Positions 20,112 through 29,365 of a stretch of DNA of 64,000 nucleotides are shown piece by piece. Numbering within the stretch: position 1 is the stretch's first letter; each line of letters begins with the position of its first letter. Source of the DNA: Nocardia veterana NBRC 100344 (GTDB taxonomy: Bacteria; Actinomycetota; Actinomycetes; Mycobacteriales; Mycobacteriaceae); NCBI RefSeq assembly GCF_000308855.1, contig NZ_BAGM01000004.1, positions 95,073-159,072 on the forward strand, given 5' to 3'. The notes below the pieces were generated by a model. That model was not told the DNA's origin and ran no database searches. It saw nothing but the letters and a program-made list of their open reading frames with translations. Made by a program: the position numbers and the translations under genes.

Positions 20112-20312
20112 ATGGGTACCTCACCGAAGGCTGTACTCGAGGGCGGTCCGCAAGACCTGCCACAACGCATCGTCCCCATCACCCCGCCCGGCATCGAATT
20201 ACGAGTCCAGCACGCCGGTGGCTACGAACGCTTCAAATCGACCGCACGCCGCCAGGACACGTCGGAAGGCAACCTCCCCGTCTACGAATGGGTCGAGCAC
20301 GTCGACACCTAG
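20112..20312 (+). CDS. Small DUF5988-like protein
   Basis: A 66-residue protein starting MGTSPKAVLEGGPQDLPQ. The VLEGGP-x-x-LP opening, a central GGYERF and a final VYEWVEHV strongly recall the actinobacterial DUF5988 family, small proteins of unknown function. It reads toward the convergent emb gene and shares the intergenic hairpin at 20440-20470 with it. The ribosome site is weak. The family call is from memory of the pattern, not a search; the conserved motif makes a chance reading frame unlikely. Confidence 0.6.
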   Translation: MGTSPKAVLEGGPQDLPQRIVPITPPGIELRVQHAGGYERFKSTARRQDTSEGNLPVYEWVEHVDT

Positions 20313-20439
20313 ACACGGACGAAAGCCATGACCCGACGCGATACTCGGGCACCGGCCACGCCGACGCCGACACCCTGACCGGGATCGCGGGTCGGAACCA
20401 CTACGAGTGACATTCGGTCGCACCATCGCGAATACGACA

Positions 20440-20470
20440 GCGGGCGGCGCACATTCGGTGCGCCGCCCGC
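20440..20470 (-). terminator. Terminator of the emb cluster (possibly bidirectional)
   Basis: Perfect 13-pair GC-rich stem (20440-20452 with 20458-20470) with a five-base loop, 20 bases beyond the emb stop. It could also end transcription of the small plus-strand gene. Confidence 0.75.
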
Positions 20471-20489
20471 CGTTCGTCTCGGGGCCGGA

Positions 20490-23400
20490 TCAGAACACCC
20501 GCAGGCGCCCCGGACTCCAGAACCCGGAACGGGTCGCGGTCCCCGTATCGATCGTGGCGGGCCGGGCGTCGGAGTAGTACCGGTCGTAGCGCTCCAGCGT
20601 GCCCCAGTCGCGCGCCCAGTTGTCCTTCAGGTAGGTCGGAATCGTGGTGGAACCGGCCAACATCTGAGTGAAGCCGAGCGGCCCGCCGAACTCCTCCGCC
20701 TGCCAGGTGTCGGTCGAGCTCACCGCCAGCGGACGATCCGGCAGGATGCGGTAGTTCGGCATGGTCGCCACCCCGTAGCGGTGCGGGAACGGGTTCTGGC
20801 AGGGGAACTGCAGGCCCACCGCCCAGTCCTCGAGTACCGGCTGCTCGGATCCCAGGAACTTGTTGAGCGTCACCATCTTCGGCACCCGCGGCGGGGTGAA
20901 CGCCAGCCATTGATCACCGATCAGGACGTTACGGTTCGCCGAGATCCGCACGGCATCCGCGTCCGGGGCGATCTCCGACAGCGGAATACGCAGATTGCGC
21001 CACGACGGCGCCGGACCGATATCGCGGGGAACGTAGCTGCCCTCGAATTTCACCGAACCGTCGGGCTGCCGCTTGCCGTAGTCGAGCTTCAGATCCTGGC
21101 CGTACTGCAGTGCGCCGGTCTGATCGAAGGACAGGATGCGCCCGGCCGCGGAGATGACCACCAGCGGCGAATCGGCGGACCGAGCGGGCAGTTCGTACCA
21201 GCTCGAGGTCAGGTGCGCGGGCTGCTGGATACCGCGCTGATAGCTACCCATCACCGGTGTCGTCTTCGGGTCGAGACCGTAGGGCAGTGCCACCGTGGAA
21301 CCGTTGACACCGGCCTCGGCGGTCTGGCCACCCCCGGTGCCCGCGTTCTGGCCCTCGGCGAAGTTGGCGCCCACCGACTGGTTCGAGGTATTGCCGGTGC
21401 CCGGCTTGACCTCGACCGCATCGGCTTTCAGATCGGTCGGAACACCGTTGGGATCGAAACCGGTCGGGTCGGCGCCGGCCAGCGGATCGTTGTCCTTCGG
21501 CGGGTGCGCCGGGTCGATGATCGGATTCAACCGTCCGGCGTTCGGATCGGCCTCGACCAGCACATCGTCGGCGATTCCGCAGCGGTTGCCGTCGATCGCG
21601 TCGATGTTGCCGCGGGCGAGCGAATACGCCGGATACTGTGTGACCGCACCCTTGGCCAGCGACAACACCTCGAACAACACCATCGCCGCCGCGACGATCG
21701 TCAACGGGATGGCGGCGAATTTGCGAATCCGCCTGCCACGCGCGGATTTCGAGCTGGCCGGCGGTTTCGCGTAACCCTCGCGCAGCGCCTGCCAGGCCAC
21801 CACCGCCAGGGCGAGACCGAACAGGACCAGCATCAGGGTGTTGGACTGGAAGCCGTGCAGCGACACCGTCTTGTCGAACCACGGCACGCCGTAGCTCGAG
21901 ACGTACCAGTAGCCGTTGATGCCCGAGAACGACAGTGCCAGCGCGAACAGCAAGGCCGCCAGGAAGATGGAGCGGTTCTTGCGCGACCGCAGCGCCGTCG
22001 CAGAGACCGCCACCGCGGTCACTGCGGCGAGGGAACCGGCGATGCCCGCGTAGGCGCCGAAGTGGTGGGTCCACTTCGTCGGGTTGAACATCATGAAGAA
22101 GATCGTTCCGCAGACCACCCCGATCAACCGCCAGGTCGGACCGCTGGAGATGCCCGGAATCTGCTTGCGCCGCAACAACACCAGGGCGGTGGTGATCAGG
22201 CACAGGATCATCACGATGAAGGCGAACCGCCGTGAGACCGAACCGTCGACCGTCTGGACGAACAGGTAGTAGTAGCGCAGATAGTCCTCGTACCAGGCCA
22301 GGTTCGGGCCGGTGAGGCGGCGGACCCGGTTGGCCTCCTGAATTCCGGCGAAGGTCTGGTCGCTGTAGACGACCGTGAGGACCAGGAAGCCGGCGGCGGC
22401 GATCGGCGCCAGCAACGGTAGTGAGGAAACGAATCCCGAGGCACGCCAACCGTTTCCGGCGCGTTCCTGCAGATCACGTTTGCGCCGCACCACGATTCGG
22501 ACCAGCGGCCGGATACCGGCCAGCAGCGCCGCCACGCACATCAGACCGGTCGGGGCGGCGGCGAGGGTGAACGCGGCGACCAGCACCGCGGCCGCGGCCG
22601 GCAGCAACCGCCCGGTCGCGATGGCGCGTTCGATGGAGACCCAGGTCAGCAGGGCGCCGAGCGCGACGATCGGTTCCGAGCGCAGCCCGTTGTCGTAGGG
22701 CAGCCAGAAGGCGAGGAAGACCAGCCCGCCGGTCCACAGCGCGACCTTCGAGGTCCGCACGCTGCGACCCAGTCGCGGCACCACTTCGCGGCTGATCACC
22801 ATCCAGCACAGCATTCCGCACGCCAGCGCCGGGATGCGCACCCACGGGCTGGCGGTGGAGATCTGGGCGAAGACTTGGATGACGTCGTAGTACCAGCCGA
22901 ACGGCGCCTCCGGGACGCCGTACCAGCGGAAGTAGTTGGCCAGATAGCCGGCGTGCGGCGCCACCCGGACCATGGTCAGGATGTAGCCGTCGTCGGAGGT
23001 GTTGGCGCCGATGAAATGCCACAGCAGCAGCGTGCCGAGCACCGCGCCGTCGGCCCAGGTCGGCTGGAGCCAGTGCGCCGGGAAGAAGCGGCGGTGCCCG
23101 CGGCCGTCACCGGTGTCCAGGCGCCCCAGGGCGGCGAGCGCGATCAGGGTGCACAGTACCGCGGCGAGCATCGCCACCAGCTTGATCACCGTCGGCGAGG
23201 ACGAGAACCGAGAATCGATCGTCATGTGGAACGACAGTCCGGCCGGCGCCGCGCCTTTGAGGTCCGAGAAGACACCGACCACCTGCGGTCGCAGATCGCC
23301 CTGCAACGCGCCGTCCACCGGCACCGTGACCGTCTCGGTGCCGCCGGCGGCGGTCGGCCGCTCGACCTGCTTGGTCAGCCCCTCGAAGTGGGCGTAGGTG

Positions 23401-23861
23401 CGGTCGATATCGGAGGTGATGGTGATCGTCGTGCAGCCGTCGAGTTCGGACCGCTTGGCCGAGGCGACGATCGCGTTGCGATCCACCACATCGACGGAAT
23501 CGCTGGTGACGCGCACGAACATGCCCTCGAGGGCGGCCCGATCGCCCTGCGGCGGCGCGGTGTTGAGCAGCATGCCGCCCTGCGGCAGCTGCGCCACGGT
23601 CGAACAGGGGATCGACGCCCGCAGATCCACCGGGACCTGCGACATCAGAGGCGCCTCGACATTGCCGATGGTCCCGCCCTGCGGCCAGTTCACCTCGGCG
23701 GTGGTCTGCTGCACCGGCAGGAACGGGGTGGCGAGCGCGAAAATCGCACCGAGCAGACCGGCGATCACGGCGATCAGCCGGGCGGTGCGGAAATCACGCG
23801 AGGTCACCGGTTTCTCGGTGACCGCCGGTTTTGTCAAGACAGCTGTTGCGGCGTCGGGCAC
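20490..23861 (-). CDS. Arabinosyltransferase, EmbA/B/C family (copy 1)
   Basis: Integral membrane GT-C arabinosyltransferase of 1123 residues that extends arabinan using decaprenylphosphoryl-arabinose. An N-terminal helix and periplasmic domain are followed by many membrane segments and a large C-terminal carbohydrate-binding domain. The family signature GANTSDDGYIL, with the catalytic aspartates, is present. The C-terminal motif ATRSGFWSP resembles EmbA/EmbC. The positions equivalent to M. tuberculosis EmbB Ile303, Leu304 and Met306 appear as Ile, Leu and Met here. Start GTG at 23861 has no strong ribosome site. It lies downstream of the second emb gene and converges on accD4. I cannot assign it to EmbA, B or C. 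Confidence 0.9.
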   Translation of the reverse strand: MPDAATAVLTKPAVTEKPVTSRDFRTARLIAVIAGLLGAIFALATPFLPVQQTTAEVNWPQGGTIGNVEAPLMSQVPVDLRASIPCSTVAQLPQGGMLLNTAPPQGDRAALEGMFVRVTSDSVDVVDRNAIVASAKRSELDGCTTITITSDIDRTYAHFEGLTKQVERPTAAGGTETVTVPVDGALQGDLRPQVVGVFSDLKGAAPAGLSFHMTIDSRFSSSPTVIKLVAMLAAVLCTLIALAALGRLDTGDGRGHRRFFPAHWLQPTWADGAVLGTLLLWHFIGANTSDDGYILTMVRVAPHAGYLANYFRWYGVPEAPFGWYYDVIQVFAQISTASPWVRIPALACGMLCWMVISREVVPRLGRSVRTSKVALWTGGLVFLAFWLPYDNGLRSEPIVALGALLTWVSIERAIATGRLLPAAAAVLVAAFTLAAAPTGLMCVAALLAGIRPLVRIVVRRKRDLQERAGNGWRASGFVSSLPLLAPIAAAGFLVLTVVYSDQTFAGIQEANRVRRLTGPNLAWYEDYLRYYYLFVQTVDGSVSRRFAFIVMILCLITTALVLLRRKQIPGISSGPTWRLIGVVCGTIFFMMFNPTKWTHHFGAYAGIAGSLAAVTAVAVSATALRSRKNRSIFLAALLFALALSFSGINGYWYVSSYGVPWFDKTVSLHGFQSNTLMLVLFGLALAVVAWQALREGYAKPPASSKSARGRRIRKFAAIPLTIVAAAMVLFEVLSLAKGAVTQYPAYSLARGNIDAIDGNRCGIADDVLVEADPNAGRLNPIIDPAHPPKDNDPLAGADPTGFDPNGVPTDLKADAVEVKPGTGNTSNQSVGANFAEGQNAGTGGGQTAEAGVNGSTVALPYGLDPKTTPVMGSYQRGIQQPAHLTSSWYELPARSADSPLVVISAAGRILSFDQTGALQYGQDLKLDYGKRQPDGSVKFEGSYVPRDIGPAPSWRNLRIPLSEIAPDADAVRISANRNVLIGDQWLAFTPPRVPKMVTLNKFLGSEQPVLEDWAVGLQFPCQNPFPHRYGVATMPNYRILPDRPLAVSSTDTWQAEEFGGPLGFTQMLAGSTTIPTYLKDNWARDWGTLERYDRYYSDARPATIDTGTATRSGFWSPGRLRVF

Positions 23862-23902
23862 GGATGGTGATGTTATCTGCCCACACTGAGAGTGACCGTG
23901 TT

Positions 23903-23948
23903 CACGGGACGGGTTCGGCCACCCGGATCGGCCGAACCCGCACCCGTG
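23903..23948 (-). terminator. Hairpin between the two emb genes
   Basis: Perfect 11-pair stem (23910-23920 with 23930-23940), lengthened by an outer CACGGG/CCCGTG pair. It lies just after the stop of the upstream emb gene, so it may stop or attenuate transcription into copy 1. Confidence 0.65.
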
Positions 23949-23973
23949 CCCGGTCTGCGCCGGTACCTACCTG

Positions 23974-26900
23974 CTATTTCACCTTGATCGGCGCGTCCTT
24001 GGCCCAGCCCCACCGCGTCTGCACGGTGACCCCGATATCGGCCGGCCGGGCCTCGGGAACGTAGGGGGTGAACTTTTCCAGCGAACCCCAGTCCCGGCCC
24101 CAGTCGTCGTTCAGATAGGCCGGCACGGTTTGGGCGGACAGCAGCAGACCCGTCCAGCCCAGGGGGCCGCCGCCGATGTCGTCCTGCCAGGCGTTGGAGG
24201 CGTCCGATCCGACCCGGTCCGGCAGGATGCGCCACTTCGGCACCTCGGCCACCCCGTCCTTGTGGTCGAACGGGCGTTGGCAGGGGAAGGCCAGTCCGAC
24301 ATGCCAGTCCTCGAGGACCGGGTCGGTATGGCCGACCACCGAGTCCAAAGTGGCCAGCTTCGGCAGCCGCGGCGGAGTGACCGCGAGCCACTGACGGGGC
24401 GTCAGATCGTTCGCGACGGCCACGATGCGGACCGCATCGGTGCCGTCCGGGATCCGATCCAGCGGCACCCGCATATTCCGCCACGACGGTGCGCCGCCGA
24501 TATCGAGCGGCATGAACGAGCCGAGCGGGCGCACGGTGCCGTCGGCGGCACGGTCGCCGAATTCGACCCGCAGATCCTGACCGTAGGTGACCACACCGTC
24601 GGCATTCACCGACTTGATCCGCCCGGCCGCCGTCACCACCAGCACCTTGCGGGCCGGGTCCCGGCGCGCGTCGGCCAGATCCATCCGGTACCAGCCCGAG
24701 GTCAGATGTGCCTGCTGCTTGGTGCCGGTGGTGTAGCTACCCAGAACCGGCGTGCGTGCCGGGTCCAGTCCGAACGGCAGGGCGACCGTACTTCCGTTGA
24801 CACCCGCCTGTTCGGTGGTCCCGCCGCCGGTGCCGGCGGTGGTGGTGCGGGTGGTCTTGTTGGCGGAATCGGTATTGACCGAATTCGCGCCGCCGGTGGT
24901 CGTCTCCTCGGCGTCGGCGGTCAGATCCTTGGCGACGCCGTTCGGGGTGAATCCGACGTTGTCCGCACCCAGCGCCTCGGCGGCGGAGCCGGAATAGGGC
25001 TGCAGCAACGAATCGGCGGTGTCGGTTTCGGTCAGCACCGCATCGGCCAGTGAGCACGGATTCCCGCCCAGCGCACGGATATTCGATTGGGCGATGGAAT
25101 AGGCCGGATACTGGGTGAGCGCGCCCTTGCCGAGCGAGGCGACCTCGAACAACACCATGGCCGCCGCGGCGACGGTGAGCGGCTGCACGGCCCAGGTGTC
25201 GAAACGCCTGCGTTCCCGCGGTTTCCGATAGGGCTCTCGGTAGTACTGATAGGCGGCGAGCAACAGGCACAGCACCGCGAGCCCGAGGAAGAGGGTCGAC
25301 AGACCCTTGCCGGCGATCAGCGGCGCCTTGTCGAACCACGGCACGCCGTAGCTGGAGACGTACCACCAGCCGTTGGAGCCGGTGAACGTGACCGCCAGCA
25401 GGAAGAACACGGCGGCGGCGAACAGCGACCGGTTGTACCGCGCGCGGATTCCGTTGATTCCCACCGCGACCGCGGTCAGCGCGGCCAGCGATCCCGCCAA
25501 TCCGGCGTAGACGCCGAAGTGGTGGGTCCACTTGGTGGGGGTGAACATCATCAGCAGCAGCGACATGAAGACGATGCCGAGAATGCGGGCCGAGGGCCCC
25601 TTCGAGGTGCCCGGGATCCGTCCGCTCTTACGCAACATGACCAGGACACACGCGAGCAGGCACAGCAGCATGCCGAGGATGCCGAAGCGGCGCGCCAGCG
25701 AACCGTCGGGCGCCAGCATCAGCAGGGAATCCCAGCGGGTGCGCTCGTCGAACCAGGCCACATTCGGTCCGATGATCTTGCGGACCCGGGTGGCCTCCAT
25801 GACCGAGGCCAGGGTCTGATCGGCGAAGACGACCACCAGTACCAGCGTGCCGGCGGCGATTCCCGGTGCCAGCAGAGCGCCGAAGCGCAGGACCGCCGCA
25901 CCGAGCGATCCGCCGCCGCGGGCCCGGGACACGATGTGCTGCAACACCGGTCGCGACCCCGCGATCAGTGCGGCGATGCAGATCAGTCCGGTCGGCCCGG
26001 CCGCGAGCGAGAAGGCGGCGATGAGCACGGCCACCGCGGCGGGCAGCAGGCGTTTCGTCGCGATCGAGCGTTCGATCGAGCACCAGGTCAGCAGCGCGCC
26101 CAACGCGATCAGCGGTTCGGGGCGCAGGCCGTTGTCGTAGGGCAGCCACGCGACCAGGAACACCAGGCCCGCGGTCCACAGCGCCACACCGTCGCGCCGC
26201 ACCCGAGACCCCAAGCGCGGCAACACCTCCCGGCTGATTACGAGCCAGCACAGGATTCCGGCCAGCAGCGCGGGCAATCGCATCCACCAGCCGGCGTCGC
26301 TGACTCGGGTCATCCAGGCGAGTACCTCGTACGGCCAGCCGAACGGCGCCTCGGCCACTCCGAACCAGCGGTAGTAGTTGGCCATATAGCCCGAATGTTT
26401 CGACGCTCGGGCCATATTCAGGATGTAGCCGTCGTCGGAGGTGTTGGCGCCGATGACATGCCAGAGCAGCAGCGTGCCCAGCACCACCGCGTCGGCGAGG
26501 GTGAATCGCCACCAGTGCGCCGGGAGGAAGCGGCGCGGCCGCCGGCCGTCCGCGGTATCGATCAGGTGCAGGCAGATCAGGGCGATCACCGTGAAGATCA
26601 CCGCGCCGATGATCGCGGCCAGCTTCAGCGCACTCGGCGACGAGGAGAAACGGGAGTCGATGGCGGCGTGCAGCTGGGTGTCGGCGAGCCGATCGCGGGT
26701 GAGATCGGTGAAGACGCCGACCATCTGGGGCCGGATGTCACCGCCGACGGTATTGCTGAACGGCGTGCCGTCCTGCCGGGTCACGCCGGTCAGCTCGACC
26801 GTGGTGGCGGCCGCGGTGGAGCTGATCACGAAGCGCGCGCAGCCGCCCACCTCGGCCAGCGGGGCCGACAGCAACGGGATGTCGCGTTGCAGCACCGACA

Positions 26901-27225
26901 GGGTGCGTCCGCCGGGTTCGTCGACGACCTTGGCGAGCAGTCCCTTCGCCGAGGCGTTCGGCGCATCCGCCGGCACCGTGGACAGCACCGTGCCACCGGG
27001 CAGATCGCGGAATGCGCTGCAGGGCAGCGACACGTCGAGGGTCAGCGGCACATACGACACCAGCGGCGCGTCCACTGCGACCGACTGCGGTTGCGGCCAA
27101 TCCAGACTCGCCCGGTCCTCCTGGACCGGCAGCAGCGGCGTGGCGATCGCGAGGAGGACGGCGATCAGCCCGGACAGCAGGGCGATCACCCGGATGCGGG
27201 GAAACGCTGGAGAGTCTGCGCGCAC
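23974..27225 (-). CDS. Arabinosyltransferase, EmbA/B/C family (copy 2)
   Basis: Emb-family GT-C arabinosyltransferase of 1083 residues with the same architecture as copy 1: N-terminal helix and periplasmic domain, GANTSDDGYIL catalytic loop, multiple membrane helices and a C-terminal sugar-binding domain. The tail segment DPVLEDWHVGLAFPCQ and KWRILPDR is most like EmbC, the copy that in mycobacteria also makes lipoarabinomannan; this is only a resemblance. GTG start at 27225. It follows a GT-C-type gene with a gap of 47 bases, so the two are probably cotranscribed. Confidence 0.9.
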   Translation of the reverse strand: MRADSPAFPRIRVIALLSGLIAVLLAIATPLLPVQEDRASLDWPQPQSVAVDAPLVSYVPLTLDVSLPCSAFRDLPGGTVLSTVPADAPNASAKGLLAKVVDEPGGRTLSVLQRDIPLLSAPLAEVGGCARFVISSTAAATTVELTGVTRQDGTPFSNTVGGDIRPQMVGVFTDLTRDRLADTQLHAAIDSRFSSSPSALKLAAIIGAVIFTVIALICLHLIDTADGRRPRRFLPAHWWRFTLADAVVLGTLLLWHVIGANTSDDGYILNMARASKHSGYMANYYRWFGVAEAPFGWPYEVLAWMTRVSDAGWWMRLPALLAGILCWLVISREVLPRLGSRVRRDGVALWTAGLVFLVAWLPYDNGLRPEPLIALGALLTWCSIERSIATKRLLPAAVAVLIAAFSLAAGPTGLICIAALIAGSRPVLQHIVSRARGGGSLGAAVLRFGALLAPGIAAGTLVLVVVFADQTLASVMEATRVRKIIGPNVAWFDERTRWDSLLMLAPDGSLARRFGILGMLLCLLACVLVMLRKSGRIPGTSKGPSARILGIVFMSLLLMMFTPTKWTHHFGVYAGLAGSLAALTAVAVGINGIRARYNRSLFAAAVFFLLAVTFTGSNGWWYVSSYGVPWFDKAPLIAGKGLSTLFLGLAVLCLLLAAYQYYREPYRKPRERRRFDTWAVQPLTVAAAAMVLFEVASLGKGALTQYPAYSIAQSNIRALGGNPCSLADAVLTETDTADSLLQPYSGSAAEALGADNVGFTPNGVAKDLTADAEETTTGGANSVNTDSANKTTRTTTAGTGGGTTEQAGVNGSTVALPFGLDPARTPVLGSYTTGTKQQAHLTSGWYRMDLADARRDPARKVLVVTAAGRIKSVNADGVVTYGQDLRVEFGDRAADGTVRPLGSFMPLDIGGAPSWRNMRVPLDRIPDGTDAVRIVAVANDLTPRQWLAVTPPRLPKLATLDSVVGHTDPVLEDWHVGLAFPCQRPFDHKDGVAEVPKWRILPDRVGSDASNAWQDDIGGGPLGWTGLLLSAQTVPAYLNDDWGRDWGSLEKFTPYVPEARPADIGVTVQTRWGWAKDAPIKVK

Positions 27226-27272
27226 CCAGCGATGCTAAGCGACCCGAGCGACGGGTCACGTGGCGGCAGCGA

Positions 27273-29210
27273 TCAGTGCAGTCCGCGCACGTCCCACACG
27301 ACGACCCCGTCCACCACCCGGCCCGGAACACCGAGCAGCTGATCCAGGGTCGCGCGAACCGCGCCACCGTGCTCGGACGGCGGCAGCACCACCACATCGG
27401 CACGCCAGTAATCGAGATCCGCGCGCGCCTGCGCCCGGGCCTTGTCGTCGACGGATTGGATCCGATCGGTCTGCTGCGCGCGCATCAGCATGGTGGCGGT
27501 GGGGCGATCGTCGGGGCCGTAGCGTCCCTTCTTGTCCGCGGTCGGCCCGACGAAGTACCCACCGGCCAGCGGGAAGCGGAAATCGGCGTCGATCTGCCAG
27601 TTCAACGGCCGCGCGTTCAGGCGGGTGGGTGGCGGCGCGATCACCACGGAACCGCCGCTGAGGTAGTTGTCGACCGTGCCGTCGGTGAAGAACTGCGGGG
27701 TGGCGTCGCGGTGGGTCACCGGCAGCACGGTCGGCACCAGCGGGACCAGTGCCAGGGCCACCGCCGTGAACCAGATCGCCGGGCGCAGGTCCGAGGTGGC
27801 GGTCCGGGCATAGTGGAGCATCCGCTGGGTCGCCAGGGCCAGGATCGCCGCGACGGCGGGGATCGCGGCGAAGGTGAACCGGGTCTCCAGCACGGTATTC
27901 AGCAACGGCACCCGATCGAGCCAGTGCCACGGCAACCGGATCCCGGTATCGGATCTGCCGATGGTCAGCGAGACACCCAGCGACAGGACGCTGAACACCA
28001 CGATCACCGCGGCCGCGGCCCGCACCACCCGGTGTTCCGGATTTCGCTTGCGCCACAACCAGATCGAGGTCACCGCGATCAGGACGAGCAGCGGCCAGCC
28101 GAAATACGCGTTCTCCTCGGTGGGGTTGATGGCCACGTTCTTTCCGGGCGCGAAGACCCCGCCCAGCGATTGCGACGGAAACTGGGTCAGGGCCTCGAGG
28201 TCGTTACCCATCGGCCCGTGATCGATGGACCGGTAGCTCTGCGGGCCGAAGAACTGCCACCACAGCGGCAGCGCCGTCGCCGCCACCGTGATCACCGCGC
28301 CCAGCGCGAGCGTCGGCGTCACGGCTCGCGCCACGCGCAGGCCGGTGCGGGGTTGGTGCAGGTAGTAGACGAGGGCGAACAGCCCGAAGCCGAGGGCGAA
28401 GATCAGCAGCGGTTCCTCGCCGAGGGCGATCTGCAGCGAGACCAGTACCGCGAGGACGACCGCCTCGCGAATCCGCCGGGTGCGCGACACCGGATCGCCG
28501 CCGAGCGCGCGGCGTGCCATTCGAATCACCAGCAGCGCCAGCACGGGCAGCAGCCCCAGGCCGACGAAATTGGGATGCGCACTCGCATGCGACACCATCG
28601 CCGGGGCGAAGCCACAGAACACACCGCCCAGCGCGGCGGCGAACCGCGACCGCACCAACTCCCGGGAGAACAGCCAGTACCAGGCGAAACCGGTGCCGGA
28701 AAGGCCGAGCGTCAACACCAGGACGAAGGTCACTGTCGGCCCGAACAGCAGTGTGACCGGGGTGAGCGGAATTCCGACGCCGAACATGGCGGTGTTGGCC
28801 ATCATGTTCACGCCGTCGGGATAGTTCTGCAGATCGGTCCCGAGCGGATTGTGCAGCTGGGCGACCGCGTGCGCGGTCACGGCGAAGAACCATTCCCACA
28901 TGGATTGGTCCTGGCCGCTCTCGACCAGATAGCCGTGCGTGGTGTCACGCCACTGGCCGGAGAGGACGGCGATCGCGAAGATCAGATACAGCGCGGCCAC
29001 CGCGATATCGCCGCGTGCGGTCGCCGACCAGGTCCTGATGCGGTCGGCGAGACCCGTGGGGCGAGCGGAGCCGACGGCGGTGAGCTGCGGAGATCCCGAG
29101 GTGACGGGGTCGGTATCCCGCGCCTCGGTCTCCGTCGCATCGACCGTGACCGCGCCGGCCCTCCCCACCGGGTGCGATTCGTCCGGACCTGTTTCCCCGC
29201 CCTGTACCAC
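27273..29210 (-). CDS. GT-C-type integral membrane protein, function unassigned
   Basis: A 645-residue polytopic membrane protein. After a hydrophilic N-terminus come about a dozen hydrophobic segments, then a periplasmic C-terminal domain of about 130 residues. A large first loop has QDQSMWEWFF and NYPDGVNMMANTA, an acidic-loop arrangement like that of GT-C polyprenyl-phosphate-sugar transferases and YfhO-like proteins. The GTG at 29210 is preferred over the upstream GTG at 29243 because GGAGGAG lies eight bases before it. It sits between aftA and an emb gene on the same strand, which suggests an arabinan or wall-sugar role. I do not recall an equivalent at this site in M. tuberculosis. Confidence 0.7.
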   Translation of the reverse strand: MVQGGETGPDESHPVGRAGAVTVDATETEARDTDPVTSGSPQLTAVGSARPTGLADRIRTWSATARGDIAVAALYLIFAIAVLSGQWRDTTHGYLVESGQDQSMWEWFFAVTAHAVAQLHNPLGTDLQNYPDGVNMMANTAMFGVGIPLTPVTLLFGPTVTFVLVLTLGLSGTGFAWYWLFSRELVRSRFAAALGGVFCGFAPAMVSHASAHPNFVGLGLLPVLALLVIRMARRALGGDPVSRTRRIREAVVLAVLVSLQIALGEEPLLIFALGFGLFALVYYLHQPRTGLRVARAVTPTLALGAVITVAATALPLWWQFFGPQSYRSIDHGPMGNDLEALTQFPSQSLGGVFAPGKNVAINPTEENAYFGWPLLVLIAVTSIWLWRKRNPEHRVVRAAAAVIVVFSVLSLGVSLTIGRSDTGIRLPWHWLDRVPLLNTVLETRFTFAAIPAVAAILALATQRMLHYARTATSDLRPAIWFTAVALALVPLVPTVLPVTHRDATPQFFTDGTVDNYLSGGSVVIAPPPTRLNARPLNWQIDADFRFPLAGGYFVGPTADKKGRYGPDDRPTATMLMRAQQTDRIQSVDDKARAQARADLDYWRADVVVLPPSEHGGAVRATLDQLLGVPGRVVDGVVVWDVRGLH

Positions 29211-29288
29211 TGATAAAACTCCTCCGAGCCGACGATCAGCCACCCACCGTACTCATCGGCGTAGCGGAACGCAGGCGACGAAGGTTAG

Positions 29289-29328
29289 TTATCCACAGGA
29301 ATTCCGCAAATCCACAAACTTATCCACA
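29289..29328 (+). other. DnaA-box-like cluster
   Basis: Two exact TTATCCACA nonamers (29289-29297 and 29320-29328) in the same orientation flank a third, degenerate AAATCCACA (29308-29316). All lie in the 155-base gap between the aftA stop and the next gene start, and may serve as DnaA binding sites. Confidence 0.5.
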
Positions 29329-29365
29329 GCGATTCGTGATCCGTCCCGACCCGGGTCACCGCCGG

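Noticed and set aside
25087..27342. Long plus-strand reading frame opposite emb copy 2
   Set aside because: Gln/Arg/His-rich shadow of the emb gene with no signal, motif or ribosome site.
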